From: Ornithodoros turicata
Lineage: Eukaryota > Arthropoda > Arachnida > Ixodida > Argasidae
DNA: 64,000 bases
NCBI RefSeq assembly: GCF_037126465.1
Contig: NC_088202.1
Location: forward strand, 105,369,962-105,433,961
Direction of reading: 5' to 3'
Each line of letters begins with the position of its first letter. The stretch's first letter is position 1. A program made the translations under genes and the position numbers. Below, piece by piece: positions 44,723-55,557 of this stretch. The notes beneath the pieces were generated by a model. It saw only the letters and a program-made list of their open reading frames with translations. It was not told the DNA's origin and searched no databases.

Positions 44723-45190
44723 CGGGGCGCGCCGCAACTACAACAACCGCGCTGCCGGAGTCGCCATTTACCCGCCGGTGTGACCGCTACACCACTCGAA
44801 GTGCCCGTCTGTGAAGATGACATCGGAGAGGTTTGTGCAGTGCAGATGCCCAGTGGACTAGTGATAGCCGTGTGTTTCTTCTCGCCTCGCGCCACAACGG
44901 AACGGATGCGCTGCTATATATTCTGCGTACTCACACCCCACCGCACTAACAAGCTCCTCCTCGTCGGACTTCAACGTGGACGTTTCAGGGTGCAAAAACA
45001 CGGCGTTCCTATAGAAGACATGTTCCATCAACTAGATCTCAAAATACGCACCGATGTCCGCTAACCGACCACCAGACACATAGACTTTGTCATTGAAAAC
45101 ACCCACTTCTTTCAAGACATCACTCATCTTGCTAACCATTCCAACGACCACAAAGCAGTGGTCATCACACTGAAATACAAACTTTGTGTA
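44723..45190 (+). pseudogene. Endonuclease (EEP) domain fragment
   Basis: In changing plus-strand frames the sequence gives a GVAIY start, EEVCAVQM-like VCAVQMPSGLVI, DFNVDVSG (near 44970) and, near 45080-45170, IDFVIENTHFFQDITHL ending in DHKAVVITLKY. This is the order of an endonuclease/exonuclease/phosphatase fold as found in retroelements; one in-frame stop and shifts occur. It begins within a few bases of the Penelope-like 3' end, so that element appears to have inserted in, or next to, this one. Confidence 0.55.
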
Positions 45191-45194
45191 CAAC

Positions 45195-46860
45195 CTTCAA
45201 TGCGTCCAACAACCCACTACGTCATCATTACTTATTTGTTGTTGTTTAATGCGTCCCCACTCAGCCACACACAGCTGACGCCAGAATTTTTATTGAAGTA
45301 GACAACCTGAGTTTGGGGTGCATGAAGAAAAAGGGATGAACTCCCCGACCTCATGGATATGCTGCCAACGTCATGTTTGCACCAGCTCGCTTGCGTAATC
45401 CTTTTACGCTGAGCGCTTGTAGTTTTTGGCAGCCTCGCAACTGTCTCGCGACGTAAAGCCCCAAATTATTCAATAAACTTTTTGCAGTCATTTATAAATC
45501 ACACGCTACTAGAAAGGGTAGAAAATCAAGCGAACCAGGCTGTTTTTTTATTTGCTACATATTTCTTTGCCGACATTTCTTCGCTACAGATTTCTCAGAT
45601 GCCTTTGGTGCACAGTCAGGCGGACATCCTCCCGAAGACAGGATGTAGCTACTAGATGGCGAATTAGTTAAACTTCATTAATTAACTCTTTAATGAGGGG
45701 TTAACGAGCAAAAGTGAGATAGCAGCGTGAGAGAGAATGCTCCTTGAAAGTAATTCTATTTTTGAAAAATGGTGAAACGCGCACGCTCGTTGACATCGCC
45801 GAATTTTTTAAGAAGTGGAATGGCTTTCAGCGGTTTATTTCTCACTCGGCTGTCTCCCGTTTGCCCGAAAGACTCTAATTAAAGAGAGAGAGAGAGAAAA
45901 AACAAAGATTTCTGGCATGCTACCTTCTCTGAACGACGTGCCATCTCGCAAACACGGCTAGTAAAAAGGAGAAACGTTCTTCTGTCATTGCTTTCACAGT
46001 TAACTTTCTTAGACACCCACACAGCACACCGTCGCTGAATGGAATAGACCTTTTAAAATCGTGCCAATACGGTTTTATCAACCATGGAATGCGTCGTGCA
46101 ACTTAATCCGCAGGCGTCCCTTGTAATGACATAATGATATTCATCACGCGTCGTGAACTTGTGAAAGTCCCCCCCCAGTTGCACATCCGCTTGGAGCATG
46201 CCACAGAATGCCCATGTGTGGCTGAAGCAATCTGTAATTTAAACAACTTATTGTAAGTAAGTTACACCAAATAATGGAAGACTTAACTCGTAGTTACTAA
46301 CACTGAAGCTCTGTTCCATTCTGTTGCGAGTTATCGGAGGCGGCTGTTAACTATAATGAAGGGCCCCATCAAACACGCTGCGTGATTTGATCGATGAGGC
46401 TCTCCAGTCAAGCGTCCATGATGAGAGCGCTGCCACGGAAGAGTTGGAGCTGTTAAGAGCTGCTCTTTTGTGCGTCTTGAAGAATCAGCAACGATCCGGG
46501 AAGGAAGGATAAAGAAGCGAACCGTTGAATCTAACAGTTAAAATTGTCAAGGGAAGTAGAAGGGCGAACAGTTTCCTTTTAAAGCTTTTTTTTTCCTGTT
46601 TACGCGAGGTGCGTGTTTGCGCATATGCGAACGAAGTTGAAATTCTGTCCGACACAAGAGCGTCGCGACAGATGGGTTCCGCTGCTCTTTGGAAGTTCAA
46701 CACAAGATCGCACAAAGCAGTGGGCTGACAGATAAACATGAAGTTTGCTGGTTTTGGGAAGGAGCCAGAGCTTGAACAGTAAACGATACGACAAAATCAC
46801 TTGATCTCTTCGTAGCTGCGTCTCTGTTGGTGCTGCTCTGAGTCTAGTGCGTCCCAATGG
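45195..46860. other. No secure gene
   Basis: AATAAA at about 45470 may end the previous element. A short AG run lies at 45881-45896. A codon-like plus frame of about 46 codons (46372-46512) has no known motif or good splice sites. Confidence 0.35.
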
Positions 46861-46915
46861 ATCGCCAATGCACTGTAGATCAAGAGGAAATTACGAAACA
46901 GTTATACTGCGTGTG
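46859..46915 (+). other. Possible first exon
   Basis: ATG at 46859 opens 18 codons ending at a GT|GTGAGT donor. No further exon could be joined, in part because the gypsy insertion lies only 150 bp downstream. Weak. Confidence 0.15.
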
Positions 46916-47062
46916 AGTTTTTGAACTCCCGATACGTCTTGAAAACAATTTCGATTACGGGAGATCTGTAACCTATTTTCTTTTTCGCCACATTGTCCAT
47001 CTTCTGGAGGGCAGTATCGAAACGCGGCAAATCGCGGAAAACATCTCGTCCAGCGACGGCAC

Positions 47063-47254
47063 TGTCACATATTGGAATTTAGCGCCACTGTTTTGTAAAC
47101 CTGTGTTATCATGAATAAAAGCAGACGGTGCTCGCGTGCTCGAGCACTTGTTCGGCGTACCTTCATCGGAGCTACGTTTCCTCGTTTGTGCTGCTAATTA
47201 TCCTGACTGTAGCTTGGATGCGGGCTCTAATCGGCGCCTTTCCTGAAGGTAACA
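47063..47254 (+). repeat. 5' LTR
   Basis: 192 bp, TG...CA, with AATAAA near 47113. Pair of 50876-51067. Confidence 0.93.
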
Positions 47255-47627
47255 TTATTGGCGACGAGCGAATTTGGAAGCCCGTACAGCAGCCTCTGTA
47301 CGGCAGTGTCTGTCTTTCGAAGAAAGCCTCGGGTAATTCCTCTGACCAAAAGGCTAAGGGCCACAGGAGGAAAACTAAACAAGTAAACAAACTCGGAGTC
47401 TGAAGACGAAGAGCAGTAGGTGCATTCTTTTCGCTTGCACCACCTGCACCAGATCTGAACTGGGTTATTTGCGTGCTGCACTTTCGTGTTGAAAAGAAAG
47501 ACATTATTAGTAAAGTTCCTTTCAGCTGGAAAGTGCAGCTCTCGAAAACCCGTCTTGCATGTAGTCCATGGTAGTGCAGTCCAGTGCAAGTGAAAAGAAT
47601 GCGCTTAGGGCTTAGTATGTTTACGAC

Positions 47628-50600
47628 ATGTGGTGCACGCGCTCCTCGAGCTCGACCAACCCGTTTGTCGCTGATTTGCTTGTCGAAGGCAAGCCGCTGA
47701 GAATGGAATTGGACACTGGGGCAAGTGTGTCTGTCATCAGCGTCACTAGGTTTAACAAGATGTTTCCAGAGCTTCCCTATGGGCCATCACCAGTTCTTCT
47801 GAGAAGTTACTCTGGACAGCTCTCTTCAGTCTTGGGCGAGGTTCATGTTGACGTAAAGTACTAGAGCAAAGAGTGTAACCTGCCCCCCTTCGTCATGAGA
47901 GAGGATACCCCAACGCTTCTCGGTCGCAACTGGATGGCAGGACTTGAGATAAAGCCTTTCAAAGTGCAAGCAATCACTGCACAGGCAAGCGCGGACGACG
48001 TTGTAAAGAATTTTCCTGACGTCTTTTCAGGGGAATTAGGGACGTTCAAAGGAGCGTCTGCAAGCATTACTGTACAAGCTGGAGCGAGGCCGATGTTTTT
48101 CAAGCCAAGGCTTGTACCATTTGCCTTACAAGACCGTGTCGCGGAGGAACTTCAACGGCTGGTGCGTGAAGGGATCCTGGAACCTGTGCGGTCCGCGGAA
48201 TGGGCTACGCCAGTTGTTCCGGTGGTGAAGAACAACGGACAAATCCGTATCTGCGGGGATTTTAAGGTAACGATTAATCCTGATATCCATGTGGAGAAGT
48301 ATCCCATACCACGCGTTGAAGAACTTTTTGCGAAAATGACTGGAGGCAGCAAGTTTACTAAACTTGACCTCAAGGATGCCTATCAGCAAATCGAACTTGA
48401 CACTGAGTCACGGAAGTATGTCACCATTAGTACCCAGAAAGGGCTATTTCGGTACACGAGACTTCCATTTGGACTGTCGTCTGCACCAGCGATATTCCAG
48501 CGTGAAATGGAAAACCTACTCCGAGATTTAAAGCATGTCGTAGTGTATCTTGATGACATTCTGGTGACGGGCACCGACCATCAAGATCATTTGAAGAATC
48601 TAACCCTTGTTCTGCAACGTTTGCAAAAGGCGGGGCTACGCCTGCGTCTAGAAAAATGCAAATTTACGCAGTCAAAGGTGGAGTATTTAGGACACGTGAT
48701 TAGCGCTGAAGGTCTTCGGCCTAGCTTGCGAAACGTCGAAGCAGTTACAAAGGCCCCAAGACCGGACAATGTAAAAGAGCTGCAGAGTTATCTGGGACTC
48801 CTGAATTTTTACAGGAAGTTCATTCCCAACTTGTCAACTGTTTTGGAGCCTCTGAACTCTTTGTTGAGTCCAACAGTTAGATGGCGTTGGACTGACTTGC
48901 AAGAAAAGGCGTTTCAAGAAAGCAAGAAACTGCTGATATCTGCTGAAGTTTTGGTACACTACGACGCTGCAAAGCCAGTAGTACTGTCTTGCGATGCTTC
49001 ACCCTACGGTGTGGGGGCGGTCGTGGCTCATAGTGACGAAACCGGTGAGAGACCAATCGCGTTTGCATCGCGAACTTTGTCATCAGCTGAAAGGAACTAC
49101 AGCCAATTGGACAAGGAGGCTTTAGCACTAGTTTTTGGAGTAACTAAGTTTTACCAGTACCTCTGGGGACGGAACTTTGAAGCTGTAACTTACCATAAGC
49201 CACTCCTTGGGTTACTGGGATCTCATAAGCCAGTTCCCGTTCATGCATCACCAAGGCTCGTCCGCTGGGCTGTTTTGTTGTCTTCTTACCGCTACCACCT
49301 TGTCTACCGGGCAGGGAAGAGCATCGGGCATGCGGATGCCCTAGGCCGTTTACCACTTCCTACGTCGAATATTGCAGTGGAAAGGCCTGGAGATGTCTTC
49401 ATGCTAGCTGATGTGTATCCATCGACTTTGTCTCCGGCGGCTGTCGCAAGAGCAACTAGGAACGATCCAGTCTTGTCCAGGGTTCTCGAAGCAATATGGA
49501 CAGGATCGCCACTTCCGACTGATCCTGAATGGGAACCGTTCGTAGCACGCCAAAACGAGCTCAGCGTCCAGGAAGACTGTGTCCTTTGGGGCAACCGACT
49601 CGTCATTCCGAAATCTCTACGAGAAGCGGTGCTCAAGATTCTACATGAGAGTCATCCTGGAATCGCAAAAATGAAGTCTGTGGCGAGGAGCCATGTAGGG
49701 TGGAAAACTATCGACGGGGACATCGCAAACAAGGTACGGAACTGCAGCTTATGCCAGGAACAGCAACGTTCCACCCAACAAGTGGAAATGAACCCGTGGC
49801 CGTTTCCCGAGAAGCCTTTGCCGAGGTTGCACGTAGGTTTTGGCGGACCTTTCAAAGGCCGCTATTTCCTGGTTTTGGTTGATGCCTTAACGAAGTGGAT
49901 CGAAGTTTTTCCGGTGACCACACCTTCGGCGGCAGCAGCCATCGACTGCCTTAGAGCCGCTTTTGCAACACACGGACTTCCAGACATCGTTATGTCGGAC
50001 AATGGGTCTGCTTTCCCAAGTGAGGAATTTCGTATTTTCTTGAAGCGGAATGGTATCCGTCGTGTCCTGATACCACCCTATCACCCGGCTTCCAACGGGG
50101 CAGCAGAACGTGTTGTACAGGTGGTGAAGAGTAAATTGAAAAAAACTACCGTCGGCGATTTTAAAACTCAACTGGCCAGAACGTTGTTTGCCTACAGGAA
50201 CACACCGCACGATGTGACTGGTCGTACACCTGCGGAACTGCTTTTTGGACGCAAACTGAAGACGTCGCTGGACGTCCTCCGACCTTCGTTGCGAAGTAAC
50301 GTTCTTCTTCGTCAGTTGAAGCAGAAGGTGCATCACGACAGAGGCAAGCTAACGTTACGCAAGTTACCGGACAGCGTGTTTGCCCGTAACTTCAGAGACG
50401 TCCAACTTGGGTTCCTGCCTCGGTGGTTGAGCCCAGAAGCGCTTCTTCAATGCAGGTTTAAACCCAGGACGGGGCCCTGTGGCACAGGCATAGGGATCAT
50501 ATTCGGCCAAGGACTCAACCAGACGTCTCAACATCGTCAGGAGTTCCTGCTGAAGCCACCACTCAGGGACCCCAACAGACCGACGGCGTGCACGGAGCTC

Positions 50601-50767
50601 CGCAGGTTGTCTCACCGGCAGCACCCGCACAGGACGCGTTTGCGGCATCGACAGCCCCATTGCCAACAGCACCTCCTGCGGTTGTGACCGCACCAGCAGT
50701 ACCGACAGCCCAGCCGCTTCGCCGGTCAACCCGACTTAAGAGGCCTGTAGACAGATATGGCCAGTGA
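47628..50767 (+). pseudogene. Gypsy pol (protease, RT, RNase H, integrase), damaged
   Basis: Protease: MELDTGASVSVIS with the catalytic Asp near 47712. A TAG at 47862-47864 interrupts the frame, which goes on as RT-RNase H-integrase from 47895. RT: TKLDLKDAYQQIEL, LPFGLSSAPAIFQ, catalytic VYLDDILVTG. RNase H: LSCDASPYGVGAV, DKEALALVF, then TYHKPL, where the family has TDHKPL; this removes a catalytic Asp. Integrase: LHESHPGIAKMK and CSLCQEQQ, LVDALTKWIEVF, MSDNGSAFPS, HPASNGAAERVV (D, D, E all present). Near 50395 a frameshift displaces the GPY/F region; the natural LRRSTRLKRP end lies at about 50715-50767 in another frame. Confidence 0.95.
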
Positions 50768-50875
50768 ACTGTGATTGTTTTGGAGAACTTTGGGAAAACT
50801 TAACCACCGATGTATGAATTTGGTTGTGTAATGTGGGGAAAATTTTTGACTACTTTGTGCTAAAGGGGGGAGGAG

Positions 50876-51067
50876 TGTCACATATTGGAATTTAGCGCCA
50901 CTGTTTTGTAAACCTGTGTTATCATGAATGAAAAAAGACGGTGCTCGCGTGCTCGAGCACTTGTTCGGCGTACCTTCATCGGAGCTACGTTTCCTCGTTT
51001 GTGCTGCTAATTATCCTGACTGTAGCTTGGACGCGGGCTCTAATCGGCGCCTTTCCTGAATGTAACA
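50876..51067 (+). repeat. 3' LTR
   Basis: 192 bp, five differences from the 5' LTR, including loss of the AATAAA signal. Confidence 0.93.
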
Positions 51068-51072
51068 GGCAC

Positions 51073-51655
51073 CACCTAAATTAAGCGAGTCATGCTCTCT
51101 GCCTACCCTGTATGCTACACCATAACGGTCTTTACGTCGTCTGCTGACGCGGCGCGCCGCACCAAGAATTTGCAGACCGTTGAGAGTCCTGAGCTGTGTA
51201 AACAAACAGCATTCGGCCCAGGAGCTCAGAATTTAGGCCAGCTTGCATGGCATTCTTTAGATGGCATATTATTATATATTATTCCTTTTCCTCTGTTTTA
51301 CGTGATGCCTACGTTACAATGTTTGTCAGTTACATTAGTTACTTTAATACTGTCCTTTAGCACACCTAGTGTCTAAAACAAAGCCCTACGTGGAATTGCT
51401 TATGCATTACGGTGTTAGTACCAACTTGTGATAGACACGACAAAAATATAACCCTTCTCTCATTATTGATCACGTTGCAACTTACAGGAAAGTGATGTTA
51501 TCTGTGTCGTAGAGGTACAGCAACTACAGATTATGAAATGGCGCTTAAGTATTTTGTTACGGAGACTCGCTGGCATCGAAGACTTAGTTTAAAGCAAAAT
51601 TGTGTTGTTGACCACGAGCTGCTAGCCATGATTGGTACTGGAAAGTGAAGGCAGG
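51073..51655. other. No recognised gene
   Basis: AT-rich sequence without supported features. Confidence 0.4.
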
Positions 51656-51659
51656 TTGT

Positions 51660-52800
51660 TTGGTTGGCTTCAAAACGAAAAATATAGAGAGGTTGACCCA
51701 AGTGCACATTCGGCTGGCTACTCCAGCACGCCTAGGGTGGCAAGGCGTCACTACCAGATTTCTGAAACGAGGTCTATTCCACGAGAGTCCTAATTAAGGA
51801 AATCGGAAAGCGAAACAGAATTTGCCGATACACGGCTGATAAGTCCCCGAGTACGTCCTTGGTGTCTAGAGCGTCGTTGCCGTGCTTGTCTAATGCATTC
51901 CGTAGCACATCACGACCTGCTGCGAATCGCTCGCAGCTGAGTAGTATAAGTGCTCGGTGTTCTCGGGAACTCTGCATTGAGTGCACACATATCCTCGATA
52001 CGGTGTAGGGACGCGTGGCCGAAAGGAACATTCAGCCGAAATCAGTGGAACTCCAGTTCAGTGGCGTCACAAGGGGGGTGCGGGGGGTGCGGTCCGCACC
52101 AATACTGCCGCTTCCTTCCGTTCTCTGTGGCACGATGACGCCAAAAACAACATGAGGAACCTTCTGCGAGGCACATTTTTTTTTCTGCGTGTGGTGTAAT
52201 ATGTTTATTTATCGTGAATCGCCTGGTAGAGAAATCCTGGTATCTGTTAATGGGGGCAGGGGGGTGACACAAAGAGCTCCCGCACCGGGTGACGCGTACC
52301 CTAGCGACGCCACTGCTCCAGTTGTCTGGGTGTCCTTGTGGTATTTGATATGTGAAGTTAGGCCCTATTCCATGGAGTAGTGACGTCGGTTCCCTCACGT
52401 TCAAGCAATCGCATGTTATCAGTTGGGTTCGCAGAAGACGTAGCACATGTTTCACATAGGAACAGGCGAAGTAGGTTTTCTGTGCGGGTGCGCGCTGGTG
52501 AGCGTCCAGTGCCAGACGGTCGGCTACCTCGTTGCTGCAAATACTTGCGTGTCCCGGTATCCACTGTAGCCGGATGCCGTGCCTTTTGTCGAGAGCGTTG
52601 GTCTAAGCGGTAAGTACCACAAGTAAAATGCTGCCGGTTCCTTTCGCTGTTCGAAGTGCGGTTCAGCCACTTTCAGAATCAGCGAGGATAGCCCAGGGTC
52701 AATAGCTGGTACAGTAGAGGCATACCGAACGGCACTGAGAATTGCATACAATTCTGCTGCGGTGGCCGATGTAGAGTGGGATAAACGAACGGAGAGGACA
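51660..52800 (-). pseudogene. LINE fragment (RNase H, zinc tail, 3' end)
   Basis: Minus-strand frames give ELYAILSAVRYAS (RNase H) near 52740, then YSGYRDTQVF, a decayed form of the HVGI.GNE segment. Near 51990 CTQCRVPENTEH begins the zinc tail. The 3' end GGTTGACCC..GGCTGGCTACTCCAG at about 51690-51735 is the same type as in the LINE remnants at 13.6 and 29.6 kb. Many frameshifts. A small hAT element (52059-52315) interrupts it. The 5' two thirds are absent. Confidence 0.65.
52059..52315. mobile_element. Small hAT element with perfect 8-bp duplication
   Basis: Ends are inverted CAGTGGCGTC and the flanks are identical CTCCAGTT (52051-52058 and 52316-52323). 257 bp, non-coding. It split a LINE fragment that was already in place. 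Confidence 0.85.
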
Positions 52801-52899
52801 AGTGAACAGAGTGTCTCCAGCGGTTGGCTAAAGCAGACGTTATCGCAACTCTATGTGTGTCGACGTGACGACAGAATGAGAGTAGACATTAAGCTGGCT

Positions 52900-53990
52900 T
52901 GCTGCATCTAGACTGCTTTGACAGTGCAAGATACAAGAACCACCATCATGAGAACTGCTACTGTGGACCTCTCATAGGTGGTAAAAAAGAGGGACCAACA
53001 CGAGGATATGACACTAACCATTCTTGCAGATTTAACGAAAGTAATTGTTGGAACTCACCATCCCATTTTGGGTAAGCAAATTTTAGTGTTACGGATATTA
53101 ATTATTTACCGTTACGACGGACACTGATCATTAAAAAAAGGCATCTGGAAAACTTCTCGCTTGGCTTGTGGCAAACTGAAACCTAGTTTGAACAGATCTT
53201 GTTCTACGATGCTTCGTCACCGACAGAAAATTGAAAGCTGTCAACTGCGACGAATTATTATTAGTACTAGTATGATAGTATTAGTAGTAGTATGATAATT
53301 ATTTACACAAAGTATCGAAGGGCTTGTTCCGTCAAATTCCTAGGTAGGTGACAGTTTAACGTGGTCATCACGTGTTGATTGTGTGAGAAAGAAAACACTC
53401 ACATGGGTTATTTCCATTGCGCTGTAGGACGCCGCCGAAGAGTGCACGCGGCGGAATTCAGTTCAGTTCAGTTCAGTAAAAGCCATGCGGGAGTTTCCCT
53501 CTGCCACGCCACAGTGTCATATTTCAGATACTGCAGGTACTACTCGTGCACGGTATTACCCATAGGTCAAAATGTTCAAGCACTAATTGCACAACGGAGT
53601 AATGCGTTAACTTTCATTTTTACCCCTTCAGAGTCAAGGGTATACACTTTACATATACACCTTTTACAATATACATTTTACCTTTTACATATACGACATT
53701 TACAAGGGTATACAAATCTTTAAAGCACTCAACCGGAAAGCTCGTTAGCCGCATTGCATTACCAAGAACGGACAGGCTATGAATGGTTTTGCCTCCTTTT
53801 ATCCAGAAATCGCATGCTGATGCCAAATAGAAGGAACAAGCTTCATAAACCATTGTCATTCTAATCTGCTTACCTGCAAAGGAGTCACGTGGTATCTGAA
53901 TTTACTGCTACTTTGTCGTGATCTTTGTAGAATTTGTGTAAAGGACGAATCAAATCCGACCAACGAAGCATGAAAAATGTAATTCGTAAA
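52900..53990. other. Presumed intron with simple repeats
   Basis: Contains TTCAG units (53458-53476) and degenerate TTTACATATAC repeats (53640-53705). No exon could be placed with confidence downstream of 53998. Confidence 0.35.
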
Positions 53991-53997
53991 TGCTTAC

Positions 53998-54064
53998 TTT
54001 TGTGTTTCTGGAGAGCCCTGAATATTTCGCCGTCCGTTACACCAAGGCCAATGAGCTTACGGGC
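53998..54064 (-). CDS. Host-gene exon (67 nt), unknown protein
   Basis: On the minus strand TTGTTGATTTCAG precedes the exon and GTAAGCATT follows, both good splice consensus. Of the three frames only frame 0 is open, giving ARKLIGLGVTDGEIFRALQK and two more residues, phase 1 at the end. This agrees with the phase-0 end of the exon at 55038-55082. The peptide is not recognised. Exon and intron phases agreeing over three exons is the main evidence that this is a real gene. Confidence 0.55.
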
Positions 54065-54074
54065 CTGAAATCAA

Positions 54075-54076
<2 letters not shown>

Positions 54077-54106
<30 letters not shown>
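54077..54106. repeat. AG microsatellite
   Basis: About 15 AG units directly upstream (minus-strand sense) of the exon acceptor at 54065. Confidence 0.9.
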
Positions 54107-54110
<4 letters not shown>

Positions 54111-55037
54111 AACATAATTGCACAAGCTATAACCGTTAGAATCTTGTATGTGTTACAATCCCCACAAAACAGCATACACTGATGCATTAAAAGTAGTGGC
54201 GGATCAGACAAGCCGCCTCTAGTAATGGGTTCGTTGACATATAGTTGACCATCAAGAAATTATCTTACGCTTCATCCAACTTCTGCATGTTAATCTTTTC
54301 AAAACTTGGCTAATGTTGGTCGTCACTAGCACAGACGAGAAACGGATAGTATAACATGCTATAGGACTGCAAAAATCCTCGTCGCGAAGATGCCCGCCCT
54401 GATAAGTAGAGAGGGTTTCGAATCTGGGTTGTCGACATGCCATTACAACGAATTCATTCGGGCCGTGTCGTCGCTAGTCCTAACGTTACTGCATGATAGC
54501 TAGGACACTTTTTGAGCGGATGCCCGTCGCTGTCATACGAAGTAGACGTATCTTTTGCTGACTTTTATGGGAATTTTTCGGATCTGTATGCACAAAATAA
54601 ACTAAATGAAATAGAAAACATCGACGAACGGCTCTGGCCGTTTTCAAACACAATAGGCGTATATGATGCAAGTTACAGTTATCAACCGTAACATAGAAAC
54701 GCTTGACGCTCCATGTTGCCTGGCAGCGAACTTTTGTATTATCATAAAAAAATAGAACAATACGGATAGGTAACTGCAATTAACTACGAGGAGGCCAGTA
54801 TCGACAAACCAGATGCCCTGCTCCACATTGCTACTTCAGTCTCCTTGAGATCCACATTCGTGACATGAGAGATAGATTGAGAGAAAGAGGGAGAGGTTCT
54901 CAAATGGAGCAGCGGTGACAAAGAGCACTTTGAATAGCCGTGCACCGTCCAGAGACAGCGGTGAATAGGGACTAGCGAAAGAGCAAAAGGTTTTCAAGTT
55001 GTCGAAAGTGGGAATAAATACGCAAAGTTATTCTTAC
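54107..55037. other. Presumed intron
   Basis: Lies between two well-supported exons of the minus-strand gene; no feature recognised. Confidence 0.4.
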
Positions 55038-55082
55038 CCGTTGCAAGATTTGCTGAATAAGTTTCTGAGCAGCTGAAGGAGC
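55038..55082 (-). CDS. Host-gene exon (45 nt), unknown protein
   Basis: Acceptor TTTTCTCTCCCCGCAG and donor CGG|GTAAGAAT are near ideal on the minus strand. The 45 nt encode APSAAQKLIQQILQR in phase 0 to 0, a short helical peptide. It joins in frame to the exon at 53998-54064. Confidence 0.55.
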
Positions 55083-55557
55083 CTGCGGGGAGAGAAAATG
55101 GAGGCACGTTTAGAGCAAATGTCGCTTTCAGGGCTCCTGCAGAAAGTGTGCTCTGTAGACACGACATTGCTCTGTGCCATTAGGATTTCTCAATTGCTAA
55201 TGGGGATTTAATGTCCACATAGCTCATGGGTCCCTTAGAGGGCGTTGACAGAGAGACGAAAGAGGCCGGAAGGGACTTTTCAGGCGCTCTTCATTGCGTG
55301 GGTCTTTGAAGAAATTACAGCGTCGAGTGTATGGTTGCGAAATGCACGGGACAAAAGAGGTGTGCAGGAATAGCCGTGGCAGTGGTGTATCATATACGTT
55401 GCTCGCATGAGCTATTTTGCTAGACACTCAAGTCATGTTTCTTGTGCGTGGGTACATAAGGGGCTCAATCTGGAGAAAGAATTAGTGGAGAGAAAGAATA
55501 TTATTATCAGGTAATTTGTACTATCTTACATGTTCCCGCATTAGAGATCTGCCCATC

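Larger units (their letters stand above)
47063..51067 (+). mobile_element. Ty3/gypsy element with both LTRs
   Basis: LTRs of 192 bp (47063-47254 and 50876-51067) differ at five positions by my alignment. GGCAC flanks the element on both sides (47058-47062 and 51068-51072). The LTRs start TGTCACATATT and end GTAACA. The primer-binding site TGGCGACGAG (47259-47268) suits a tRNA-Ser 3' end. A polypurine tract, AAAGGGGGGAGGAG, precedes the 3' LTR (50862-50875). The 5' LTR has AATAAA; the 3' LTR has AATGAA there. Most of gag is missing: only about 370 bp lie between PBS and protease. Young but defective. Confidence 0.95.

Noticed and set aside
46372..46512. Coding exon with good-looking codons
   Set aside because: Helical, acidic peptide of about 46 codons, but no acceptor, donor or known family.
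47063..51067. Endogenous virus with an envelope gene
   Set aside because: No envelope-like frame lies between pol and the 3' LTR; it is an ordinary gypsy retrotransposon.
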